Assembly: GCF_039839275.1 (NCBI RefSeq)
Contig: NZ_JBDOQP010000006.1
Location: forward strand, 248,001-312,000
Direction of reading: 5' to 3'
Source: Aerobium sp039839275
Lineage (GTDB): Bacteria; Pseudomonadota; Alphaproteobacteria; Rhizobiales; Rhizobiaceae
DNA: 64,000 nt
The position numbers and the translations under genes are program-made. This document shows, piece after piece, positions 45,830 through 54,963 of the stretch (position 1 is the first letter of the stretch; each line of letters starts with the position of its first letter). The notes beneath the pieces are model-generated. The model saw only the letters and a list, made by a program, of their open reading frames with translations. It did no database searches and had not been told where the DNA came from.

Positions 45830-46095
45830 TTATCCGTCTGTCGGAGCGTCCGCGTCTTTCCATTCCGCATAGAATTTATCGCGCAGGTCGCGGACCAGGA
45901 TGCCGGCGCCGGCGATCGTGTCGACGGCTACCTCGTGATCCGTCCTGACGATATCGGGGAACTGCGCGACGGTGCTCGAGCGGTGATTGTCAACGTGGGC
46001 CATCGCGCGTTCGAAAATGATACCTGCCGTGCAAATTCTACGGGCAACGTCGTTGATGTCGGCCTCAAGGTTATCGGAGGGTGCGAGTTGTTCAT
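45830..46095 (-). pseudogene. Small hypothetical gene with frameshift near its start
   Basis: On the minus strand a good ribosome site (GGGGAC) and ATG lie at 46095, but the continuing conserved-looking frame (DNLEADINDVARRICTAGII, then FERAMAHVDNHRSSTVAQFP, ending at the stop at 45830) is in another frame. A one-base change just after the ATG would join them. An internal ATG at 46003 could give a 57-residue product. Either a pseudogene or a sequencing error; family unknown. Confidence 0.45.
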
Positions 46096-46317
46096 GTCGA
46101 TCGTCCCCTTAAACGGCTACCCCTCGGCGGCCAGTGATGGGAACGCAAAAAGAAGATGAGCGCCGCCAAACAACAAGCTAAACACGCGCGTCGAACATCA
46201 TAAATGTCATGTCAATGACGCTATGCGCTTTCGCATATCTGTCAAGCGCGGTTAGGCGACGGAACGATCACGTGCCGCGATGGTTGGTAATGCAGTTTCG
46301 AACTGAGGAGACGTTAA

Positions 46318-46392
46318 ATGCTTGGTGGATTGATTATGTGGATGATGGGCGTGCCGCTTATCGTGATAATTCTCTTGTTCGTGGTATTCTGA
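46318..46392 (+). CDS. 24-residue membrane micropeptide
   Basis: A very short frame, MLGGLIMWMMGVPLIVIILL followed by FVVF and a stop. GAGGAG lies seven bases before the ATG, an excellent ribosome site. It would form a single transmembrane helix. Similar tiny hydrophobic proteins occur in rhizobia; function unknown. Confidence 0.5.
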   Translation: MLGGLIMWMMGVPLIVIILLFVVF

Positions 46393-46595
46393 CGATCGGG
46401 AGGCACAACCCTATTGGCGCCCGTGCTTCTTCCACGCCATCCACGCGCTGAAGGTCGAGGCGCGCTCGGTCCTAGATCGGCCACCGGCATTTCTGCTGGG
46501 TTTACCCTGCCCGCCCCCTGCCGCAAGATCTGGGCGCGGCGGACCGAGAGGCGAGCCGAGGTCAGTACGCCTGGGACCACGCGGGCGCGCCGGCC

Positions 46596-46907
46596 TCATT
46601 CTTCTCGCCACGTCGCCCGCCTCACCCACCACACCTTGTGGAGCCTACGGAGCCGGATCTTCTGGCGCTCGTCTGCTGTCGGCGTGACAACAGCGGTATC
46701 GAGAGCAGAGCCGCAACTCCCGCATTTCATCAGCCGCTCCAGGTTCACCGCCGGCACATCGCCGTAGAGCCGCATCAGGTCAGTCGGATGATACCAGCGT
46801 GGAGGTGAACATCCAACGCAGCGGGCGTTGATCAGCGAACCATTCTTGATGGCCCCGCTGAGCATCAAGGGCTGTATCCCGCGCTTCGGTCTGTATTCTT
46901 CCGGCAT
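46596..46907 (-). CDS. Small zinc-ribbon-like protein
   Basis: A 103-residue protein with two Cys pairs, RCVGCSPPR and KCGSCGS, about 40 residues apart, as in a four-Cys zinc ribbon, and a basic C-terminal tail (RLRRLHKVWWVRRATWREE). It probably binds zinc and perhaps nucleic acid. The start at 46907 (MPEEYRPKRG) is tentative, since no clear ribosome site is seen and the open frame extends further. It is divergent from the gene at 46988 and is broken in copy A. Confidence 0.6.
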   Translation of the reverse strand: MPEEYRPKRGIQPLMLSGAIKNGSLINARCVGCSPPRWYHPTDLMRLYGDVPAVNLERLMKCGSCGSALDTAVVTPTADERQKIRLRRLHKVWWVRRATWREE

Positions 46908-46987
46908 GAGAACGAAATAGGAACAAAATCCTTGACCGGTCAATCGGCTTGGGCCATCCTCAACCATCAATTCAAGGAGAAGACACC

Positions 46988-47359
46988 ATGACCGAAGCCA
47001 CCCCGGCAGCGACGGGCGGAGCTGCGTCGGAAATCGAACTGCGCTTGCGCTGGCGTCAGACCTGGCCGGACAAGGAGGCGCATTATACCGCCTACGCACC
47101 GGGCTTTGGCGCCGCGGTCGGGTGCATCTTTCTCATCGAGGCGGGTGAGGCTGACAGGGAATGGCTGTGGTCTATGACAGCAGACGACTACGAAATATCA
47201 CGCAACTGCGGCCCCACGAACGGCGTGGATCGTTCGGCCCGACATGCCGCTAGCTGCGTCGAGGATGCGTGGTTTGCGGCCATACGCGGCACCCGGCACG
47301 ATCGCCCTGTGAAGGTGAACGCGTATGCCGCGGCCCGGCATCGGCATGAAGCTGCTTAG
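46988..47359 (+). CDS. Hypothetical protein, duplicated-unit gene (copy B)
   Basis: A 123-residue protein with AAGGAGA before the ATG. It is nearly identical to 31497-31868; differences include GDD to GEA in the middle helix and ALGFDAAVGY to APGFGAAVGC. Soluble, no known family. Together with the zinc-ribbon-like gene it forms a mobile two-gene unit. Confidence 0.65.
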   Translation: MTEATPAATGGAASEIELRLRWRQTWPDKEAHYTAYAPGFGAAVGCIFLIEAGEADREWLWSMTADDYEISRNCGPTNGVDRSARHAASCVEDAWFAAIRGTRHDRPVKVNAYAAARHRHEAA

Positions 47360-47906
47360 CGACACCGACGGATTTCCTTCGAAAAATCCCACTCTCCGGA
47401 CATATGCTACTTGAGCGCCCCACTCCCGCACGAATGATAAGACCACTGGCAGGGGCCTTCGACGTCTCTGACAACGACTTTGTAACCGCAGGACCCCAAG
47501 ACCAGTTGGCGGCACCCTCGTACTTTGACAATTGGAATGGGCCGGCGATTTTTTGTTCGGGGCTGCGTGCGCTGCGGTGTGAACAAGGTCCAACACTTGG
47601 TTGTGGCGCTGGCCGACTAAACCGGCGTGAGTGGGAGGTTGCCGGTCAGTGCTAGTCATGCCACATGGTTTCCGTTTACCATTGGGAGACGATCCACCCG
47701 TCGGACAATCCCACCGGCGTGGGGGACACCTCAAACGAGAGTTCACAGACCACCCCATCGAACGGCATTCAGGCCACGTCCATGCGCACATTGCGCAAGC
47801 TCACAATGGCACTGAAGCTTGGCCCGAAAACGGGATTTCGGTGTCGCGATTGTAAAGCTGTCGAGAGCTCACCGAGGCAGCGACGCGGGGGGCTTGGGGT
47901 TCGGCG
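47360..47906. other. Intergenic, no gene supported
   Basis: About 550 bases. Several 60-90-codon frames overlap on both strands without recognisable motifs. Nothing intact was identified. Confidence 0.4.
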
Positions 47907-47950
47907 CCCCGATGAGCAGGGCCGAAGCCCGCACAATCAATAGCTGAAAT
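47907..47950 (-). repeat. Conserved hairpin motif, copy 2
   Basis: Read on the minus strand, TTTCAGCTA is followed by GCGGGC-TTCG-GCCCTGC and a CGGGG block. It lies about 20 bases after the stop of the 46-residue gene on that strand, the same arrangement as copy 1. Confidence 0.6.
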
Positions 47951-47970
47951 CTCCATAAAGCCCATGGGCT

Positions 47971-48111
47971 CTAGGCCAAGGCCAGAACCTGGTAGCCGAC
48001 CACCGTCGCAATGCCCATCACGCCAACACCGACAACCACGCGCATGAGCCACGTCCTCAAGCGATGATGGCGTGTCCGCTCCCCGGACCAATCATATTTC
48101 GACACCTGCAT
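47971..48111 (-). CDS. 46-residue membrane protein, copy 2
   Basis: MQVSKYDWSGERTRHHRLRT, then one membrane helix (VVVGVGVMGIATVVGYQV) and LALA. GGAGAG lies nine bases before the ATG at 48111. The N-terminus is identical in 14 positions to the protein at 35383-35523 while the helix has diverged, so the cytoplasmic head appears to be the constrained part. Confidence 0.65.
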   Translation of the reverse strand: MQVSKYDWSGERTRHHRLRTWLMRVVVGVGVMGIATVVGYQVLALA

Positions 48112-48932
48112 TCTACTTAACTCTCCGGCAACGCCCCGATCGAACAATAGCAATCTGAACAATCGGATCAAGCGCATCAGCAGGGGGTGAAGACCGTATG
48201 CGCCTGATCGGCCACTGGCGGCTCGGGCTTCGCCACGTGTGATTTTTCGGGTCTGGAAGATCCCATTGCTTATCATCGCGGCTTGTTAGACGGTTGGCAC
48301 GGCCCGCTCCTTTTAGCGCGTGCTTCGCACTCACCACTGCCGCACGGGGCTATTGCACCAAGGTCTCGCGCAACGAGAGACCACCAAGGGACCGGCGTGA
48401 ATCGGTGGCTGAGATACGTCGCCCTTTTGATCGCCGCCGTTGCACTTGGCGCTTCATGATGGCAGCGCACCGTTGTCTAGTGCTGCGTAATCGATATGCC
48501 GACCGTCTTCGTAGACTTTTATTGCTGGTTATGGGACGGCCTGCCTTTCCATGAGGGCTCGGCTTGCAGCTCGAATAGGTCGGTCGCAAACCCGCCGGAC
48601 CTGGCGCTATGGAGCCGCCGATCGCACCGCCTTTGCAAACTGCCGGCGGCGCTGTGGACGCCCCTTGGGAGTGTGCAAGCGGTTCAAGCATCGGGCGGAT
48701 AGGGGTTGGAGCATTGGCGCGTGACGAGATGCCGACCAGCGGTCGGGAAGTGGCTCCCGCTACTGCAAAGGGTTTCCGAAATCGTCAGCGAGTGCATCTA
48801 TATCATATCAGGCACAGTGTCTTCCTACTGACCCCGATTCAGTCATAGATGATTGACAGGCATGAATACGCACTGTCCTGTGACAGCCAATGCAACGCCG
48901 ATTTCGGTGACACCGTAGGGAACCTCTCCATC
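48112..48932. other. Intergenic, no gene supported
   Basis: About 820 bases upstream of the MipA-like gene. Frames up to 113 codons exist but overlap and are unconvincing. The last 100 bases are more AT-rich and probably contain the promoter of the porin-like gene. Confidence 0.4.
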
Positions 48933-49778
48933 GTGGCGAAAATCAAATCACTGGCAATTCTGACAGGTCTCCTCTTGTCTGCGGGGCCTGGGATGGCAGC
49001 CGATCAATTTTCAGACGACGCGGTGGCCAGTGCGTTTCCAGAGGCTCGCTGGGGAGTGACCGTCGGTGGCTTTGCGGGTTTCGCGCCGGCCTATGAGGGT
49101 TCGGATGAATACCGGTTTGTCGGCTATCCGCTTATTATCCCCAAATACTACGGCGACAACTACGATGCTTTGGAAGCTTCGCGCGTGACATTCAAGGGCA
49201 TTGATGATGTCCGTATCACCGCTCTTCGCTTTGGCCAACTCGATCTTGGTCCAGTTGTCGGATACAGCTTCGGTCGTGACGAGGACGACGCCGATCTGCT
49301 TACCGGCCTCGGCGATATTGATGGAGGCTTTAATGTCGGCGGTTTTGCAGCTTTGCGGCTAGCGCCGTTTTATGTGGACGCTGCTTATGTGACCCAGATT
49401 ACCGGCGACACTGACCTAGGTCATACCATCCGTATCGGCGCAGGCTGGGAAGATGAGATTACAGAGCGCCTGACAGGACGGGCCTATCTGTCCACAGTCT
49501 ATGCATCCGATGATTATATGGACGCTCATTTCTCGATCTCGCCTGCACAGGCTGCAGCGTCTGTTGCGGGTCTTCCCGTGTTTGACGCCGAATCCGGTTT
49601 CAAGAATGTCAGCTTGGAAATCGGTGGCGAATACAAGCTAACGGAACGCTGGTCGGTAAATTCGAAGCTCGGCTACTCGCGCCTCTTGAGCGATGCGTCT
49701 GACAGCCCGGTCACCGCCTCAAAGAACCAGTTCAGCGGAGGACTTGGCCTCACCTATACATTTGGCCGCACGCGGTAG
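48933..49778 (+). CDS. MipA/OmpV-family outer-membrane protein
   Basis: A 281-residue protein (from GTG 48933; a longer frame opens at 48849). A signal peptide (IKSLAILTGLLLSAGPGMAA) precedes a beta-barrel of alternating strands: VTVGGFAGFAPAYEGSDEYR, LGPVVGYSFGRDEDDADLL, and a C-terminal strand ending YTFGRTR. MipA was described as a scaffolding protein of peptidoglycan enzymes, and OmpV as an outer-membrane protein; many relatives are of unknown role. The pattern FxGFxPxYxGS is typical. Confidence 0.88.
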   Translation: MAKIKSLAILTGLLLSAGPGMAADQFSDDAVASAFPEARWGVTVGGFAGFAPAYEGSDEYRFVGYPLIIPKYYGDNYDALEASRVTFKGIDDVRITALRFGQLDLGPVVGYSFGRDEDDADLLTGLGDIDGGFNVGGFAALRLAPFYVDAAYVTQITGDTDLGHTIRIGAGWEDEITERLTGRAYLSTVYASDDYMDAHFSISPAQAAASVAGLPVFDAESGFKNVSLEIGGEYKLTERWSVNSKLGYSRLLSDASDSPVTASKNQFSGGLGLTYTFGRTR

Positions 49779-49964
49779 ATCCCGGGCAGGCGGAATGTAA
49801 GTGAACGCCGACGCACACAACGAGTGCGCTTGTAGGCGCACTGGTTTTCGGTGCGAAATCCGAGGGGCGCAAAGCCCGGTGGACATGGTGGCCCCCACGG
49901 CGCTTTGACGTCGACCTTTACCGGCCACGCGCTTACCCGCGCAGGTATCCTCGCAGGTTCGGCG

Positions 49965-50132
49965 TCAATCTGCGTTGTCGTTATCGGCATCCGGGAGCTC
50001 CAGATGGCCATGGCCAATGAGCCAGTCTCGAAGCGCAGCCTGAGCGGCTTCCGGCAGATCGATGCCCAACTCAGCCGCCGCCCGATTCAGGGCGATCGTT
50101 TCATCAGCGGAAAGGGGAACGGTGAGGTTCAT
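49965..50132 (-). CDS. Small hypothetical protein, possible antitoxin-like
   Basis: A 55-residue protein, MNLTVPLSADETIALNRAAA then ELGIDLPEAAQAALRDWLIG, ending in an acidic tail. The early strand followed by helices resembles ribbon-helix-helix proteins. Its ATG overlaps the stop of the upstream gene (ATGA), so the two are co-translated. No toxin is recognisable, so the assignment stays open. Confidence 0.55.
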   Translation of the reverse strand: MNLTVPLSADETIALNRAAAELGIDLPEAAQAALRDWLIGHGHLELPDADNDNAD

Positions 50133-50359
50133 CGCAACTGCGACTCAATGATTTCACGGGCGGCGGCGCAAATCTCCGATGCGGCGTGATCGTCGTCTTG
50201 CTGCTGATCCAACAGGTGCAAAGCCTGAACATAGACTTCGCGCACCTCTTCGTCCGACAGAATGCCTTTTGCCCCGAGCATGCCAATCATTGACGCAAGG
50301 ACTGACGCCGACACAAGATCGCTCGCGGCGATGGCCGATAAGAATGGTATGTCTTTCAT
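50129..50359 (-). CDS. Hypothetical small protein
   Basis: A 76-residue protein from ATG 50359 (MKDIPFLSAIAASDLVSASV) with GGAG upstream. An N-terminal hydrophobic helix is followed by an acidic helical tail (EEVREVYVQALHLLDQQQDD). First of a coupled pair with the 55-residue gene. Function unknown. Confidence 0.55.
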   Translation of the reverse strand: MKDIPFLSAIAASDLVSASVLASMIGMLGAKGILSDEEVREVYVQALHLLDQQQDDDHAASEICAAAREIIESQLR

Positions 50360-51041
50360 CGCGTGGATCTCCAGTGTCTTGCTGATCCTGCCGGGATGCA
50401 CGGTCTCCCGTATTCTGAAGTATCAAGCAAGATCCTGAAGGTGAATAGTGGCGGCTCACCCGGTCTTCAACCCACTTTCACGTCTGCGGTCACCAGCCAT
50501 GAGGCAGAGAATTGCCGGCCCAACTGGAAGCGAGCTGCCCATGTCCCGGCTGGAGGCGTTCCATGGCCAGCGCCAATGAAATTGGCGGGAACGCGAGGAA
50601 GATCGGCAATGGCAGGCACGAACTTGAAGGAAGATCGCGGTACTGAGAATGCGGTGATGTGTCAGTGCCCACCGAGGCGACGCATGCGGGGCTTTTTGGG
50701 TTCGCCACCTCGGCGGGCAGGGCCGAAGCCCGCATAAGCATTAGCTGAATTTTCTAAAATTCCAATGTTTTCAACTGGCAAACCACACTACAAGAGGTGC
50801 CGCTTCTCGCGGTTTTCGTACGGGCCCAATGAGTTGTGCTTGTTGTCATTGGCAGCTTCCGGCGATTTAGCTTCCGGTGCGATCCGATAGTCAGACGGGG
50901 GGAAGCTTTGCTGCGTGTTCGTCAGCGCAGAACAGTCAGTTCCTATTGCGAATGCGCTCTTTGATGCGTCGGCCAACAGGGCAGGGGTCGCTTGCGATGG
51001 AGCCTGCCAGCTGGTTACCTCCCTCTGTTGCCGATGACCGA
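50360..51041. other. Intergenic with hairpin and doubtful frame
   Basis: About 680 bases. The last part of a minus-strand frame ending at 50788 (SPEAANDNKHNSLGPYENRE) looks coding, with the AANDN pattern frequent in rhizobial small proteins, but a credible start is missing. The third copy of the repeated hairpin follows it at 50710-50752. Confidence 0.4.
50710..50752 (-). repeat. Conserved hairpin motif, copy 3
   Basis: On the minus strand, TTCAGCTAATGC is followed by GCGGGC-TTCG-GCCCTGCC, about 36 bases after the stop at 50788. It shares the loop and flanks with copies 1 and 2. Confidence 0.55.
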
Positions 51042-51344
51042 TCAGAGTCGGACACTTTTGCGCCTCACGTGGTGCACTACACCCCCGCTCGCTGCGCCAA
51101 CGAGGAATGATGGCGCCCATCGTAACCATTCAAACAGGAACAGCGACCACGCAAAGCTGTCACGACTGTTCTGCGCCCCCGGGCCGGTGGTTGGGATGGT
51201 GACCTGGAACAGCAGTAGGACGAAGACGACGATCGCCATTACGACGAAGCCGATCAACGCTCCTCGGTTCGCACCTGAAAGCAACGTGGCAACAAGACCG
51301 ATCGCGGCCGGAACGACAAGAACGACGAAATCGAGATAGTCCAT
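51042..51344 (-). CDS. Hypothetical membrane protein
   Basis: A 100-residue protein with GGGGAG before ATG 51344 and two membrane helices at the N-terminus (FVVLVVPAAIGLVATLLSGA; IGFVVMAIVVFVLLLFQV), then a possible third near SLFLFEWLRWAPSFLVGAA. Start MDYLDF. No family is recognised. It sits directly after the truncated end of the PAS pseudogene. Confidence 0.6.
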   Translation of the reverse strand: MDYLDFVVLVVPAAIGLVATLLSGANRGALIGFVVMAIVVFVLLLFQVTIPTTGPGAQNSRDSFAWSLFLFEWLRWAPSFLVGAASGGVVHHVRRKSVRL

Positions 51345-51369
51345 CCCAGCTCCCCGCATCACCGAAACG

Positions 51370-52405
51370 ATTGTGACCTACCGCAATCTCTGCCGGAAAC
51401 TCCGTACCATCTGCCTTGAGCGCTGGCATTTCCAGGCGCTGACCGAGGATCCTGGCTTCGCCTGTCGCGAGATAGCGCTTCATGCCGGCCCGATGTCCGT
51501 CGCGCAACGAAGCCGGAACGATCATGCGATCCATCTCCTGCCCGAGCACGTCCTCCCGTGAATAGCCGAACACCTCTTCAGCGCCCGGGTTGAGGTCAAT
51601 GAAGAGACCTTCTGCATCGACCGTGACGATCGCATCGGGCGACACCTGCATTATTGCTTCGCGTAAACGCGTGCTTTCCGCTGCCTGCTGCTCGGCTTCC
51701 AGCCGATCGGTGATGTCGACGTTCACGCCACTCATGCCGAGAAATGTGCCGTCCGTCCGATCGAAGCGAGGGCGCGCCTCCGTCCTCATGGTGCGATATC
51801 GACCATCGGCACGGCGATATCGCGCCTCGACCGTGAATGGCGCATGATCTGCCATCGCCTTGACGAAGGGCGTCTCAAGTCTCTCGATGTCGTCCGGGTG
51901 AGTGGTCGACGACCAATCGAAGGTGGAAAGGTCTTGGGGGATCCACGCCCCAGAACCCCCTGAGGGCGGAATTGAGGAAGATGCACTTTCCGTTCTCGTC
52001 ACCCATCCAGAGCATGGCAGGCGAATTCTCGGCCATGTTTCTGTAGATGGTCTCGCCAGCCGAGCGGCCCAGCTGCATGACGCGATGCGTGATGTCGGCG
52101 ACAGTCCCCAGCCAGCGTCGCTCGCCATCGGAGGCCTCGACAATGGCGTTCAGTTCGACCCAGCGGCCATTCCGCAATGTGAGTTCGAGAGAAATGCTCG
52201 ACTGCGACGCAAGTGCAGCCAAAACTCGTTCCGCGTCGGCAGGATCGAGCAGCGCCTAGAGCGCCGCGGGACCATCCACGTCAGCCGCAAGAATCTTGCT
52301 GGCCTGATCGGAGCAAAAGCCTCGCGCTTTGCCAGAGACCGACCAGACGAAACAGCCCAGTCCGACCGCGTCTCCCACTTTCTCGAATAACTGTGCAGTT
52401 TCCAT
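51370..52405 (-). pseudogene. Broken multi-PAS sensor protein
   Basis: From ATG 52405 (good AAGGGG site) the frame METAQLFEKVGDAVGLGCFV runs to an in-frame TAG near 52256 (after DGPAAL), resumes in frame, shifts by one base near 51945 (after RGFWGVDP), and continues through two more PAS domains (TVEARYRRADGRYRTMR; DAIVTVDAEGLFIDLNPGAE; EVFGYSREDVLG). It stops without any kinase, GGDEF or response domain, at the start of the next gene. It was probably a histidine kinase or c-di-GMP sensor that lost its output domain. Confidence 0.85.
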
Positions 52406-52589
52406 CGCCGCCCCTTCCGGTCGGCAATCTGGTCACTCGGGTGAGGATGCCGTCCCAACGAAAGGCCGCCATCATAGGGTCGGGCACGTTCCGTGTGAAC
52501 TGCGAGAAGTCTCCGGTTCGTTTGGGTTGGCATATGGAACTCCACACGCGCAGCCTTCGTTGGACTTGATCCAGCAGTCAGAGGTTCCG

Positions 52590-53048
52590 ATGAGCTACGT
52601 CCGTTTCGCGGCGATGATCGCCGTTTCCACGATCGTGATGTTCGGTTTGATGTATCTGAACACCTACGCGGCAGATCACGTCTTCTTCAGCCAGACCCGC
52701 GGCTGGATGGCACTTGTCATGGGGGCGACAATGGCGGTGGTCATGCTTTTGTTCATGTGGGGCATGTATGACAACAAGATCGCCAATTTAGGAATTCTCG
52801 TCGGCGCAGCACTCGTCTTCGCCGGATCGCTCGCATTGGTCCGGAGCCAGGCGACTGTTGGCGACGTCGCCTACATGAAGGCGATGATACCGCATCATTC
52901 CATCGCGATCATGACCAGCGAGCGAGCGCGGATCAGCGATTCGCGCGTCCGGCAACTGGCTGATGAGATCCTGGAGGCCCAGGTCCGGGAGATTGACGAG
53001 ATGAATTCTCTGATCGCCGATCTCGAAGGCCTTGAAGCGAACAACTGA
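52590..53048 (+). CDS. DUF305 membrane protein
   Basis: A 152-residue protein with three N-terminal membrane helices and a C-terminal DUF305 domain: YMKAMIPHHSIAIMTSERAR, then SRVRQLADEILEAQVREIDE. The M-x2-M-x2-HH pattern is typical and is often linked to metal, especially copper, handling. GAGG precedes ATG 52590. It is the first gene of a three-gene unit. Confidence 0.85.
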   Translation: MSYVRFAAMIAVSTIVMFGLMYLNTYAADHVFFSQTRGWMALVMGATMAVVMLLFMWGMYDNKIANLGILVGAALVFAGSLALVRSQATVGDVAYMKAMIPHHSIAIMTSERARISDSRVRQLADEILEAQVREIDEMNSLIADLEGLEANN

Positions 53049-53061
53049 GCGGGAGATCCAC

Positions 53062-53547
53062 ATGAACTGGAGCGACATGTTCTTCCAGAACTGGGAAGGG
53101 ATCGTGCGGACGGTGATCGTCGGCCTTCTAGCTTACGTCGTCCTGGTGATCTTTTTGCGCATTTCGGGCAAGCGAACGCTCGCCAAACTCAACGCATTCG
53201 ACCTGGTAGTGACCGTGGCGCTCGGCTCGACGCTCTCCGCCATTCTCCTGCAAGAGTCGATCGCCCTTGCGGAAGGAGCGGTTGCACTTGCACTGCTCAT
53301 CGCCGCGCAATTTGCCGTCACCTACACGTCCGTGCGCTCATCCACATTTGCGGATATCGTACGCTCGGAACCCGCGCTGCTGGCCAAGGACGGACGATAC
53401 TGCGAGGCCACCATGCGCCGAGAACGCATCACGAAGAATGAAGCTCTCAGCGCCATTCGATCAAGCGGCGGCCATCGCATAGAGGATGTCGCGACCCTAA
53501 TGCTGGAGAGCGACGGAAGCATGAGTGTCGCGCTCGCCACGCGCTAA
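53062..53547 (+). CDS. DUF421 (YetF-like) membrane protein
   Basis: A 161-residue protein with three helices and the conserved FLRISGKRTLAKLNAFDLVV, followed by TVALGS, of DUF421. The C-terminal soluble part ends LESDGSMSVAL, also typical. GGGAG precedes ATG 53062. It lies 13 bases after the DUF305 gene. Function unknown; related proteins are envelope-associated. Confidence 0.88.
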   Translation: MNWSDMFFQNWEGIVRTVIVGLLAYVVLVIFLRISGKRTLAKLNAFDLVVTVALGSTLSAILLQESIALAEGAVALALLIAAQFAVTYTSVRSSTFADIVRSEPALLAKDGRYCEATMRRERITKNEALSAIRSSGGHRIEDVATLMLESDGSMSVALATR

Positions 53548-53585
53548 GAAGCGTCGGCGGCGTCTCGAAGAATGGAGACGTTCCC

Positions 53586-53903
53586 ATGATCTCACGAATG
53601 TTCAACTACCACGATCCCGCGCAGAACGAGCGTCGCAAGCGGATCTATGCCGCCTTCGAGCTATGGTACACGATCGTGGACGTCGGCGCGGCCGTCAGTT
53701 TCCTGGCGGGCAGCATATTGTTCCTGTGGGAGGACACCAAGACGGTCGGCACATATCTGTTCATCGGCGGCTCCGCACTCTTCCTGCTCAAGCCTGCGAT
53801 CCGTCTGATGCGTGAATCGAAATACGCGGCCAGTGGCGAGATCGACACGCTGGCCCATCGCGCCGGATGGGTGTCCGACGGCAACGACAAAGCCTCGGGA
53901 TGA
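53586..53903 (+). CDS. YrhK-like membrane protein
   Basis: A 105-residue protein with two membrane helices (TIVDVGAAVSFLAGSILFLW; TYLFIGGSALFLLKPAIRL) and the ERRKRIYAAFELWYTIVD start of YrhK-domain proteins. Thirty-eight bases after the DUF421 gene; the same three-gene order probably forms an envelope-stress operon. Confidence 0.8.
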   Translation: MISRMFNYHDPAQNERRKRIYAAFELWYTIVDVGAAVSFLAGSILFLWEDTKTVGTYLFIGGSALFLLKPAIRLMRESKYAASGEIDTLAHRAGWVSDGNDKASG

Positions 53904-54179
53904 ACCTGCGGACAACCTGGCGCAGGAGCGTTGCGAATGCGGTACGTTTAGCCCTCCGACGCCGCCAAAATCCTCGCAGTGGTTTTTCCGACGCGCAGCT
54001 ATGCTCAGCGCGCTTTGGAACGGTTGAATCGGGGGTTCATGCCTGAACTCTTCCTTGATTGGATTTCGGACAAAGAGAACAGTTCGGCCCCACAGCTGTG
54101 AAGCGCTCAGCGGCAGGCAACTGGCGGGCGCGTCAACACGCTCGCTCTCCTTTGGGGTGTCCGATTGCAACTTCGAACT

Positions 54180-54695
54180 TCATTTCGACTTTGGCGCCGA
54201 TTGTTCGTGACGAAGCCGCTCGACAGGGGAACTCAAGATCGTCTGGCGGCCAATCAGCCCTTGAACGATCCGTCCCGTTGCTGTGAAGCCGCAAGCCGCG
54301 TTTAATGCAAGCGCTGCATCATTGGCCATATTGACGCTCGACATGATCGTGGTCACCTGGGGTCTGTTCGCCATGATCCACCGGGCGGCGAGACGGATCG
54401 CCAGCTTGCCATAGCCTCGGCCCTGGCACTGCTTGTCTATGCGAAGATTGCTGAGAGTTATGCAGCCTTGAACTGCCCAGTCGGGCAGGGCATCGGCCTC
54501 CCTGAGGACGATGAAGCCCACGACCTTGTCCTCGTCGTAGAGAGCGAACGGAGTCTGGAGAGGCGGCGATGCGCGCAGGCGATCGAACACATCGCCAATC
54601 GAGCCGCCCGCGTAAGCCTCCGACAGGGGATCGACGGCAAGACCCGCGACAATATCCTGATCATCGGAGCCGATCTCTATCAACATGGCTGTCAT
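54180..54695 (-). CDS. GNAT-family N-acetyltransferase
   Basis: A 171-residue enzyme. The acetyl-CoA loop is seen in LRIDKQCQGRGYGKLAIRLA near residue 103, preceded by the VVGFIVLREADALPDW strand and followed by SSVNMANDAALALNAACGF. AAGGTGG lies before ATG 54695. Substrate unknown. It lies 268 bases downstream of luxI on the same strand and may belong to the same quorum-controlled unit. Confidence 0.88.
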   Translation of the reverse strand: MTAMLIEIGSDDQDIVAGLAVDPLSEAYAGGSIGDVFDRLRASPPLQTPFALYDEDKVVGFIVLREADALPDWAVQGCITLSNLRIDKQCQGRGYGKLAIRLAARWIMANRPQVTTIMSSVNMANDAALALNAACGFTATGRIVQGLIGRQTILSSPVERLRHEQSAPKSK

Positions 54696-54963
54696 CTGGC
54701 ACCACCTTCTGCTTTGACAATCAGGTCGTGTCAGGCGGGCGACAAATCGCACCTAGCGGAATTTCGGGATCGACATAGCGGTGATCATCTCATTCGGATA
54801 CCTTCAGGAGAGTGCCAACCACTCCCTCACCATAATACTGAGCGACATTGAGAGGCGGGCGTTGCGCCGCGTCGGCCTTCTTCACTATCAGTGTGAGCTG
54901 TTGCTGAAGACCCCCGAGCTTCAATTCGAGCCACGCCTAATTTGGCAAACAGGCGACCACTGT

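Larger units (their letters stand above)
46596..47359 (+). repeat. 765-bp duplicated unit, copy B
   Basis: Second, more intact copy of the unit at 31104-31868, in the same orientation, about 15.5 kb away. Both divergent genes are open here. Confidence 0.85.

Noticed and set aside
50788..51129. 113-codon minus-strand frame
   Set aside because: Its upper part overlaps the membrane-protein gene on the same strand; the last about 45 codons look coding but no start is credible, so it is noted only within the intergenic entry.
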